Below, piece by piece: positions 8,320 to 14,778 of a DNA stretch of 52,596 nucleotides. Position 1 is the first letter of the stretch; every line of letters begins with the position of its first letter. This stretch comes from Candidatus Gallimonas gallistercoris (GTDB lineage Bacteria; Bacillota; Clostridia; Christensenellales; Borkfalkiaceae): contig DXAJ01000033.1 in NCBI GenBank assembly GCA_019117085.1, positions 1 to 52,596 of the forward strand, read 5' to 3'. The notes beneath the pieces are model-generated. The model ran no database searches, had not been told where the DNA came from, and worked only from the letters and a program-made list of their open reading frames with translations. Made by a program: the position numbers and the translations under genes.

Positions 8320-8379
8320 GATTATTTCTCCTTTTCATTGATATTCGGGCGTTCCCCGCGCTTGGGGTGCCCCGTGCAG

Positions 8380-8685
8380 TCAAAGGGAGATCGCTTCGAT
8401 CTTGACTGCGGTGAAGGGCTGACGGTGGCCCTGCTTCTTGCGCTCGTTCTTCTTGGACTTATACTTGAAGACAATGATCTTGCGGTACTTATCCTGCGCT
8501 TCTACCTTTGCGGTGACCTTGGCGTTTTTGACGTCGCTGCCGACCTTGACGCCGTTTTCATCCGCCACCATGAGCACGTTGAAGGAAACTTCCTCGCCGA
8601 CCTCTGCCTTGAGCTTTTCCACTCTGACGACGTCGCCTTCGGAGACCTTATACTGCTTGTTGCCGTTTTCGATGATCGCGTACAC
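8380..8685 (-). CDS. rplU: 50S ribosomal protein L21
   Basis: A 101-residue L21 ([13 protein letters not shown] at the start, [19 protein letters not shown] near the end), a 23S rRNA-binding protein of the large subunit. Translation starts at GTG 8685, seven bases after a perfect AGGAGGT site. Length is normal. It is the first gene of a two-gene operon with rpmA and is preceded by a structured leader that probably gives autoregulation. Confidence 0.96.
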   Translation of the reverse strand: MYAIIENGNKQYKVSEGDVVRVEKLKAEVGEEVSFNVLMVADENGVKVGSDVKNAKVTAKVEAQDKYRKIIVFKYKSKKNERKKQGHRQPFTAVKIEAISL

Positions 8686-8693
8686 TGTTGTTT

Positions 8694-8770
8694 ACCTCCT
8701 CTTTCCAGTCTCGCAAGATACAAGGCGGCCGATCCCTCGGCACTTTGCTGCCCGACCTTAGCGGCTCAGA
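8694..8770 (-). ncRNA. Candidate L21 leader (ribosomal protein autoregulatory RNA)
   Basis: About 75 transcribed bases lie between the promoter and the ribosome binding site of rplU. They include a clear hairpin GCCGA-GGGA-TCGGC (8728-8741) flanked by complementary-looking segments (AAGGTCGGGCAGC and CTTGTATCTTGCGAG). Firmicutes carry an L21 leader RNA at this place; the general form fits, but the match was judged by eye only. Confidence 0.55.
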
Positions 8771-8774
8771 GAGT

Positions 8775-8803
8775 ACTTTATCATACCCGCCCGCGTTTGT
8801 CAA
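8775..8803 (-). promoter_or_regulatory. Sigma-A promoter of rplU-rpmA
   Basis: On the minus strand, TTGACA (8798-8803), exactly 17 bases, then TAAAGT (8775-8780). Confidence 0.8.
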
Positions 8804-8856
8804 GCGGTTTTTCCGCCTTTCGGATATTTTTTGGCGCGTTTGCGCATACTTCCCGT

Positions 8857-9294
8857 ATGGAAAAGAAGAGCGAAGAAATTTTGGCGGAACTTTACCGCAA
8901 CGGCGTGCTCGCCATGCAGTCCATCGAAGATATCCTCCCCGCCGCCGACGAGGCGACGAAAGCGGAGCTCGAACGCGAATACGGCGAATACGAAAAACTC
9001 GTTTCGCGCGCCGCCGCCCTCGCCCGCGAGAAGGGCATTTGCCTCAAAGAACCCGGCCCCTTCAAGAAGGCGATGATGTGGAGCAGCATCAAGCTGAATA
9101 CGATGAAAGACGATTCGCGCGCGCACATTGCCGAGATGATGACGAAGGGCACCGTCGTGGGCATCACGAGCCTCAAAAGCAGCCTTTCCGACTGCCCCGA
9201 CGGCATGGATAGAGAAGTAAGAGAGCTCGTTTCGCATGCCCTCGGCATGGAGGAAGGCTTCGAGCGCATGTGGAAGGCGATGATCTGCGCCTGA
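8857..9294 (+). CDS. Conserved-looking hypothetical protein, all-helical, 145 residues
   Basis: No family is recognised with confidence. The sequence is helix-rich and cytoplasmic, with no signal or membrane segment: an N-terminal helix (EKKSEEILAELYRNGVLAMQSIEDIL), a charged helix (ATKAELEREYGEYEKLVSRAAAL), then KKAMMWSSIKLNTMKDDSRAHIAEMM, recalling four-helix ferritin-like proteins such as DUF2383. The frame is open upstream to 8338, but that part is antisense to rplU, and Met at 8857 begins plausible protein sequence. No ribosome binding site is visible before it. It stands divergent from rplU and is followed by repeat A copy 2. Confidence 0.7.
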   Translation: MEKKSEEILAELYRNGVLAMQSIEDILPAADEATKAELEREYGEYEKLVSRAAALAREKGICLKEPGPFKKAMMWSSIKLNTMKDDSRAHIAEMMTKGTVVGITSLKSSLSDCPDGMDREVRELVSHALGMEEGFERMWKAMICA

Positions 9295-9320
9295 GGTACT
9301 CGCCGTACGGGCAGCCATGA

Positions 9321-9405
9321 CGGAAGGAGCCACCTCATTTTAAGCGCCCTCCCGAGGGAGCTGTCGCGGTGTTCGGCTGCAAGCCGACGCCGTGACTGAG
9401 GGAGT
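9321..9405. repeat. Dispersed repeat A, copy 2 (opposite orientation to copy 1)
   Basis: Read on the minus strand the element gives ACTCCCTCAGTCACGG, a variable palindromic middle, GACAGCTCCCTCGGGAGGG and finally GGCTCCTTCC, matching copy 1 at 7870-7984 in its ends and middle. It lies between the hypothetical gene and the pnp terminator. Confidence 0.7.
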
Positions 9406-9437
9406 AAATCCGCTCCCGGCAGTCTTTGGCGGCAAGC

Positions 9438-9467
9438 AAAAAGCGCTCCGCTCAGGTGCGGGGCGCC
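9438..9467 (-). terminator. Terminator of pnp
   Basis: Read leftward: GGCGC-CCCGC, loop ACCTGA, GCGGA-GCGC, then five T. It lies 18 bases after the pnp stop. Confidence 0.85.
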
Positions 9468-9484
9468 TTTGTTTTGCTTGAAAT

Positions 9485-11575
9485 TTAAGAAAGCTTTTCG
9501 AGCAGCTTGAAGTCGATGCCATTCTCGCCGATCTTGATGATCTGCACTTTGACCATATCGCCGATCGCGAGCACGTCTTCAACGGAATCGATGCGGCGAT
9601 CTGCCATCTTGGAGATGTGGATCATGCCGTCTTTCCCGGGTGCGAACTCGACGAACGCGCCCACCTTGGAGAGGATGCGCACGACGTTGCCGATGAACAT
9701 ATCGCCGACTTCGGGCTCATGTACGATGGATTCGATGATCGCCTTCGCGCGCTGTGCGGACTCGGGATCGCCGTAGGAAGCGATGCACACGGTGCCGTCG
9801 TCCTCGATGTCGATCTTGGTGCCCGTCTCTGCGATGATGGAGTTGATGACCTTGCCCTGCTTGCCGACGACATCACCGATCTTTTCGGGGTCGATCTTGA
9901 AGGAGATGATGCGGGGCGCGTACTTACTAAGTTCGGGCGCGACTTCGGGCACGCATTCGAGCATCTTGGAGAGGATGAACTGCCTGCCCTCGTTTGCCTG
10001 CTCGATCGCGGTGTGCATGATCTCTTCGGAGATGCCCTTGATCTTGATGTCCATCTGGATGGCGGTGATGCCGTTGACGGTACCCGCGACCTTGAAGTCC
10101 ATATCGCCGAGGAAGTCTTCAAGCCCCTGGATATCGGTAAGGACGCGGAATTCGCCCGTTGCCTGGTCCTTGATGAGGCCCATCGCAACGCCCGCGACGG
10201 GAGCCTTGATGGGAACGCCCGCATCCATCAGCGCCATCGTGGAGCCGCAGACGGACGCCATCGAGGAAGAACCGTTGGAGGAGAGGATGTCGTTGACGAC
10301 ACGGATCGCGTAAGGGAACTCCTCTTCGGAGGGGATGACGGGGATGAGCGCACGCTCTGCAAGCGCGCCGTGGCCGATCTCGCGGCGGCCGGGGCTCCTG
10401 AGCGCCTTGGCTTCGCCAGTGCAGTAGCCGGGGAAGTTATATTGGTGCATATAGCGCTTGCTCGTCTCGTCGTCGAGGCCTTCGAGCTTCTGCGCCTCCG
10501 CGAGCATCGCAAGGGTGCAGGTCGTGAGCGTCTGCGTCTGACCTCTCGTGAAGACGGCGGAGCCGTGCACGCGGGGCAGGACGTGGCGTTCGCACCAGAT
10601 GGGACGGACGTCTTTGAGGCCTCTGCCGTCGGGGCGGATGCCCTTATCGAAGATCTTGGAGCGGACCTTCTCTTTATTGAGATAGTAGAGGCTGTCCTTG
10701 ATCTCGCGGGTGTTTTCGGGATAGATGTCGGCGAAGTGTTCGAGCGTCTCTTTCTCGACTTCGGCCTGGCGCGCCTCGCGCTCCTTGCGGTCGAAGGTAT
10801 CGATGGACCACTCCACCTTGTCGGAAGCGAACGCGCGCACGGCGGCGTCCAATTCCTCGGGGATGTGGTAAAGTTCGATGGGGAGCTTTGCCTTGCCGAC
10901 GGCGGGAACGATCTCGTCTTCGATGAAGGCGCAGATCTTCTTGATCTCGTTATGGCCGAACATGATGGCGCCCACCATCTCGTCGTTGGTGACCTCGTCC
11001 GCGCCCGCCTCGATCATGAGGATGGCGTCCTTCGTGCCTGCGAGGTTGAGGTGGATGGTGCTCTTTTCGCGCTGCGCCGCGTCGGGGTTGATGACGTATT
11101 CGCCGTCAACGAGGCCGACGACCACCGAGCCCGTGGGCCCCGCCCAGGGGATATCGGAGATGGAGAGCGCGACGGAAGAGCCGATCATGGCGAGGGGCTC
11201 GGGCGCGATGTCGGGCTCGACGGAGAGCGCGGAGGCGACGACCACCACGTCGTTGAAAAGCCCCTTGGGGAAGAGGGGACGAAGGGGACGGTCGATGAGG
11301 CGCGCCGTCAAAATGGCCTTGTCGCTCGCCCTGCCTTCGCGGCGCTTGAAGCCGCCCGGGATCTTGCCGACCGCGAACATCTTCTCTTCATAATCCACCT
11401 GAAGGGGGAAGAAGTCGATGCCCTCTCTGGGGGTCGCCGACATGCAGACGGTGACCATGACCGCCGTCTCGCCGCAGCGGACGACGCACATGCCGTTGGT
11501 CTGTTCGGCATACTTGCCCGTCTCGATGGTGACTTCTCTGCCGCCCACCGTGAGTTTGAACTCGTGATAATTCAT
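9485..11575 (-). CDS. pnp: Polyribonucleotide nucleotidyltransferase (PNPase)
   Basis: A 696-residue phosphorolytic 3'-5' exoribonuclease for mRNA decay. It has the standard order: two RNase PH domains (about 1-210 and 310-540; GKIPGGFKRREGR, and the second with GDMDFKVAGT) with a helical linker, then a KH domain (about 552-622, GxxG in VVGKQGKV) and an S1 domain (about 623-696, GDMFIGNVVRILSKVGAFVEF). Start ATG has GGAGTTATCATT upstream. As in many bacteria it follows rpsO, with a terminator at 11685-11709 that could attenuate read-through. Confidence 0.97.
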   Translation of the reverse strand: MNYHEFKLTVGGREVTIETGKYAEQTNGMCVVRCGETAVMVTVCMSATPREGIDFFPLQVDYEEKMFAVGKIPGGFKRREGRASDKAILTARLIDRPLRPLFPKGLFNDVVVVASALSVEPDIAPEPLAMIGSSVALSISDIPWAGPTGSVVVGLVDGEYVINPDAAQREKSTIHLNLAGTKDAILMIEAGADEVTNDEMVGAIMFGHNEIKKICAFIEDEIVPAVGKAKLPIELYHIPEELDAAVRAFASDKVEWSIDTFDRKEREARQAEVEKETLEHFADIYPENTREIKDSLYYLNKEKVRSKIFDKGIRPDGRGLKDVRPIWCERHVLPRVHGSAVFTRGQTQTLTTCTLAMLAEAQKLEGLDDETSKRYMHQYNFPGYCTGEAKALRSPGRREIGHGALAERALIPVIPSEEEFPYAIRVVNDILSSNGSSSMASVCGSTMALMDAGVPIKAPVAGVAMGLIKDQATGEFRVLTDIQGLEDFLGDMDFKVAGTVNGITAIQMDIKIKGISEEIMHTAIEQANEGRQFILSKMLECVPEVAPELSKYAPRIISFKIDPEKIGDVVGKQGKVINSIIAETGTKIDIEDDGTVCIASYGDPESAQRAKAIIESIVHEPEVGDMFIGNVVRILSKVGAFVEFAPGKDGMIHISKMADRRIDSVEDVLAIGDMVKVQIIKIGENGIDFKLLEKLS

Positions 11576-11684
11576 AATGATAACTCCTTAATTCTTTTTG
11601 GTTCTTGTGCCCTGCGGCCGCCCGACCGCACGGCGGTGCCGCCTCCCTTCCCCCGAAAACGGTGAAAATCAGCGGGAAAACGGC

Positions 11685-11709
11685 AAAAAAAGAGCGGCAA
11701 AAAGCCGCT
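11685..11709 (-). terminator. Terminator between rpsO and pnp
   Basis: Read leftward: AGCGGC (11704-11709), loop of five, GCCGCT (11693-11698), then a T-run (11685-11691). It lies just after the rpsO stop. Confidence 0.88.
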
Positions 11710-11714
11710 TCTTT

Positions 11715-11969
11715 TTACTTTCTGAGTTCGAGCGCAGCAATGACCGCTCTGTAACGCTCGATGTCTTTGGCTTTGAGGTAGTCCAAAAGACCGCGGCGCT
11801 TACCGACCATCTTCAAAAGACCGCGGCGGGAGTGGTTGTCGTGCTTGTGCACTTTGAGGTGTTCGTTGAGGTGGTTGATGCGCTCGGTGAGGAGTGCGAT
11901 CTGGACCTCGGGCGAACCCGTGTCACCCTCGTGTGCGGCAAATTTCGCAATGATCTCTGCCTTTTCCAT
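11715..11969 (-). CDS. rpsO: 30S ribosomal protein S15
   Basis: An 84-residue S15 that binds 16S rRNA early in small-subunit assembly. The core [18 protein letters not shown] and [23 protein letters not shown] is typical. It is about five residues shorter at the N-terminus than the Bacillus form. The start is fixed by a strong AGGAGG about ten bases upstream. Confidence 0.96.
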   Translation of the reverse strand: MEKAEIIAKFAAHEGDTGSPEVQIALLTERINHLNEHLKVHKHDNHSRRGLLKMVGKRRGLLDYLKAKDIERYRAVIAALELRK

Positions 11970-12014
11970 TTGCGTTTATCCTCCTATGGAAGTATTCGCG
12001 ATGCGCCAAGGGAA

Positions 12015-12079
12015 ACGTGGAGAGCGTATCTCCTCGCGCACGTCTCTATTAGAATACCACATTTTTGCGCCGCTGTCAA
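12015..12079 (-). promoter_or_regulatory. rpsO promoter and leader hairpin
   Basis: On the minus strand TTGACA (12074-12079), a 17-base spacer and TATTCT (12051-12056) form a good sigma-A promoter. The transcribed leader then folds into a hairpin (ACGTG ... GGAGA tacgc TCTCC ... CACGT, 12015-12043), a possible S15 autoregulatory site. The rest of 12080-12146 holds nothing recognised. Confidence 0.7.
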
Positions 12080-12146
12080 AGCTTTTGCGGCGGCTTTTCG
12101 GGGAAATTTATCCGAGGCTCTTCCCTTCGCGCGCCCCTGCGCCCGC

Positions 12147-13523
12147 TCAGGTGCGGGAAAAGAGCTTCCTCTTTTCTTCGATGAGCTTTTGTGTCTTTTC
12201 AAGGTACGTCGGAAGGTCTTTGGGCGAGCCGATGCGCTCGATGCGCCCCTCCTTCAAAAACACCTTTTTGGTGACGGCGTTCCCGCCCACGGCGAAGTTA
12301 TCCGCCGTCTCTTCCATGACGTCGATGTTGTAGACGGAAGCGCGCCCCGGTTTCGTCCAGCCCGTGTTCTCGTGCGCGCCCGCCATGTACTTCTGGCGGT
12401 AGAGGTAGTAGGGCTCGTACCCCGCCGCAGTGAGCTTTTCCCGCGCGTAGGCGATCATCTCCCCCATATCCCCCTCTTTGAGGCTCTCGACTTCCTCTTT
12501 GAGGCGCGCACCCTTCTTCAAGCACAGCGTATGCACGGTGATGTTGTCGGGCGAGAGAGCAACGGCAGAATCGATGCTGCCGCAAAATTCTTCGAGGCTC
12601 TCCCCCGTGAGGCCCGCGATGAGGTCGCAGTTGGTGACAAAGCCGAAGGGGCGGGCAAGTTCGAACGCTTCCCCCACCTCTTTCGCCGTGTGCTTTCTGC
12701 CGATCGCTTCGAGCGTGCGGTCGGAAAAAGACTGCGCGTTGATGCAGATGCGCGTGACGCCATATTCCTTGCAGAGGGCGAGCTTCTCTTCGGTGAACAC
12801 GTCGGGGCGCCCCGCCTCCACCGTGTATTCGCAGCCGTTGGTGCGGAGCGGCTTCACCGCTTCCAGCACGGCGCGAAGCTCCTCCGTCTCCAAGGCAAAG
12901 GGGGTGCCGCCGCCGATATAGACGGAGCGAAGGTTCTCCCACAGCCCCTCGGCGCCCTCGAGTTCGCGCTTCACGGCGTCGAGATAGACGGGGATGTACT
13001 GCCGCGTCTTGTCGATGGGCGCGGTGACGAAGGAGCAATAGACGCAGCGTGTCGGGCAGAAGGGCAGCGAGACGTAGAGATCGCAGTTGCCCTCTTTGCG
13101 CTCAAAGATGCCCTCCTGCGCCCCGATGACGCGGGAGACAAGTTCGATGTTGTCCTCCCCGACGTCCATCTCGTGAAAGAGCGGCAAAAAATCGCGCCCC
13201 TTTTCGAGCTCCCCGCGCGCGAGGCGAGTGGGACGGATGCCCGTCAGCGCGCCCCAGGGAAGGTGCCGAGAAAAATGCGCGGAAAGGGCGTTATATAAGG
13301 CGAGCTTGGAATAGCGGCGGGCAAGGCTCTTGTAGACAAGTTCGTTCTCCGCCGCACCCTCGTGGGCATAGCGCGTCTCTTCGCCGTTCAGGCGCAGAAC
13401 GCCGCGGAAGACTGCGCCGTCGTAGTCCTGCAAAAGTTCGATCTCTATCTCCTCCGCTCCCGCAAAGAGGCGGACGACCTCATTGAGTTCCTGTTCCAAA
13501 AAGGCGGGCTGTGCCTTTAACAT
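12147..13523 (-). CDS. hemZ: Radical SAM coproporphyrinogen dehydrogenase-like protein HemZ
   Basis: A 458-residue radical SAM protein of the HemN superfamily. After an N-terminal domain of about 165 residues (ALTGIRPTRLARGELEKG is typical of HemZ) comes the radical SAM barrel with the cluster motif CPTRCVYC (about 175-182), the GGG motif YIGGGTPFAL and EAGRPDVFTEEKL. HemZ proteins are annotated as oxygen-independent coproporphyrinogen III oxidases, although many hosts lack full haem synthesis, so the physiological substrate is uncertain. Its start overlaps the end of the MBL hydrolase gene by seven bases. Confidence 0.88.
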   Translation of the reverse strand: MLKAQPAFLEQELNEVVRLFAGAEEIEIELLQDYDGAVFRGVLRLNGEETRYAHEGAAENELVYKSLARRYSKLALYNALSAHFSRHLPWGALTGIRPTRLARGELEKGRDFLPLFHEMDVGEDNIELVSRVIGAQEGIFERKEGNCDLYVSLPFCPTRCVYCSFVTAPIDKTRQYIPVYLDAVKRELEGAEGLWENLRSVYIGGGTPFALETEELRAVLEAVKPLRTNGCEYTVEAGRPDVFTEEKLALCKEYGVTRICINAQSFSDRTLEAIGRKHTAKEVGEAFELARPFGFVTNCDLIAGLTGESLEEFCGSIDSAVALSPDNITVHTLCLKKGARLKEEVESLKEGDMGEMIAYAREKLTAAGYEPYYLYRQKYMAGAHENTGWTKPGRASVYNIDVMEETADNFAVGGNAVTKKVFLKEGRIERIGSPKDLPTYLEKTQKLIEEKRKLFSRT

Positions 13524-14125
13524 CGTATCACCCCGTTATACTTGCGCTCAAAGGAGAGCGCCGTCTTTTCCCCGTGGCCGGGATACACCGTATAGTCGCC
13601 CTCGAGGGCGTAGAGCGCCTTGACGCTTTTTTCGAGCGCGCGGAAGTCGCCGCCCGGGAGATCGGTCCTCCCCACACTGCCCTGAAAGAGGGTATCCCCC
13701 GAAAAAATCACGTCGTCCGCGAGCAGGCAGACGCTGCCCTGCGTATGCCCCGGAGTCGCGATGACCCGAAAGGTGATGCCGTCCAGCTCCAGCGTATCGC
13801 CGCCTTCATAAGTAAAGTCGGGCGTGAAGAGAGAAACGGGCGGCATCCCGAAGAGACGCGCACCCTCGTTGGCGTATTGCACCTGAATAAGTTCGTCCTT
13901 CGGGCAGCCGATTTTGACGCCCGCCGCTTGGAGCGCGGCGCACCCGCCGATGTGGTCGAAATGCCCGTGCGTCAGAAGGACGTGCGTGATGACGAGCCCG
14001 CGCTTCTGCGCCTCGGCAAGGACGCGCGCTTCGCCGGGATCGACGGCGACGGCGTGTTTTCCGTCCGCCGAGACAAGATAACAATTTGCCGCGAACCCCA
14101 CAGGTTCGATAAGTTGGATGACCAT
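13517..14125 (-). CDS. MBL-fold metallo-hydrolase, glyoxalase II-like
   Basis: A 202-residue metallo-beta-lactamase-fold enzyme. Metal ligands are visible: THGHFDH (His53, His55, Asp57, His58), His127 in TPGHTQGS, Asp144 in FSGDTLF and His184 in YPGHGE. The GSVGRTDLPGGD stretch is typical of YcbL/GloB-like hydrolases acting on thioesters. The start at 14125 is preceded by AAGGAGG; longer in-frame extension upstream runs into the repeat island. It overlaps hemZ by seven bases, a neighbour order common in Clostridia. True substrate unknown. Confidence 0.9.
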   Translation of the reverse strand: MVIQLIEPVGFAANCYLVSADGKHAVAVDPGEARVLAEAQKRGLVITHVLLTHGHFDHIGGCAALQAAGVKIGCPKDELIQVQYANEGARLFGMPPVSLFTPDFTYEGGDTLELDGITFRVIATPGHTQGSVCLLADDVIFSGDTLFQGSVGRTDLPGGDFRALEKSVKALYALEGDYTVYPGHGEKTALSFERKYNGVIRC

Positions 14126-14292
14126 ACCGCCTCCTTGAAACAACGGTTTCCCGCCGCCCGATAAAACTCCTTCCGCCTCACATTCGTTCGGCACCTCCCT
14201 CTCAACCTCACCCCCAAAAAATACTTCGTCTTTTTTTGGGGACCCCGAGGAGGGAGGCAAGGGAATTATCGTTTCCCTTGTTTCTAAAATAA

Positions 14293-14356
14293 ACTTCCGC
14301 GAGCAAAATCACGCTTTTGCTTCTAAATCATGGCGCAAGCAGGGTTTCCCTGCGCC
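14293..14356. repeat. 64-base direct repeat, left copy (module C)
   Basis: Identical to 14591-14654 except for one base. It contains AGCAAAA-TCACGC-TTTTGCT and a second hairpin around CAGGG-TTT-CCCTG. The two copies lie 298 bases apart. Confidence 0.85.
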
Positions 14357-14590
14357 TCGTCGCAGCGGAGCAAATTTCGCAAGCCGCTTCGTTCCTCGCG
14401 GCTTTGCCCGAATGCTCGCATTCTCGCGCGGTAGAGACCGCGCTCGGTCAGGGAATGGCACGCTCCATGTGCCATTCCCAAGCTCGAAAGTGGTCAAAGC
14501 CCCACCGGGGCTTTGCCAAGAAAGCGCTTTCTCGCCCTCTTCCCACAAAACTCGCCATGCGATTTTTGCGGGAGCCCTTCTCTTAAAAAT

Positions 14591-14654
14591 ACTTCCGCGA
14601 GCAAAACCACGCTTTTGCTTCTAAATCATGGCGCAAGCAGGGTTTCCCTGCGCC
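14591..14654. repeat. 64-base direct repeat, right copy (module C)
   Basis: Matches 14293-14356 in 63 of 64 positions. Part of it (GCAAAAGCGT ... TTTTGCTCGCG in the other orientation) recurs at 34474-34497. Confidence 0.85.
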
Positions 14655-14778
14655 AGCGCACTCAATTTGCACATACCTGTGCTTAGTCTCGCGGAAAGAT
14701 TTTTGCGTCAGCAAAAAGATTTTCGCGAAAAATTCTCACGGAATTTGTTTTGCGAAGCAAAAGAAATTCGTGAACCCA

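Larger units (their letters stand above)
14165..14775. repeat. Palindrome-packed repeat island between relA and the MBL hydrolase
   Basis: About 610 bases with no gene but at least ten hairpins in a row, among them CAAGGGAA/TTTCCCTTG (about 14258-14280), GAATGC-TC-GCATTC (about 14410-14423), GCGCGGT/ACCGCGC (14426-14443), GGGAATGGCAC/GTGCCATTCCC (14451-14479, perfect), CAAAGCCCC/GGGGCTTTG (14495-14515, perfect), GCACA/TGTGC (14669-14682) and TTTTTGC/GCAAAAA (about 14701-14718). It contains two copies of a 64-base unit and a 39-base palindrome (14736-14774) also present at 34218-34256. Short open frames here have no ribosome binding sites and are rejected. Confidence 0.8.

Noticed and set aside
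7751-9405. Insertion sequence or transposase
   Set aside because: No transposase-like frame anywhere near; only short non-coding repeats are present.
9617-11665. 682-residue open frame antisense to pnp
   Set aside because: Composition (Asp, Arg, Gly, His-rich) is typical of antisense translation; pnp is unmistakable on the other strand.
14309-14624. Short open frames in the repeat island
   Set aside because: No ribosome binding sites; they run across hairpins and repeat units.
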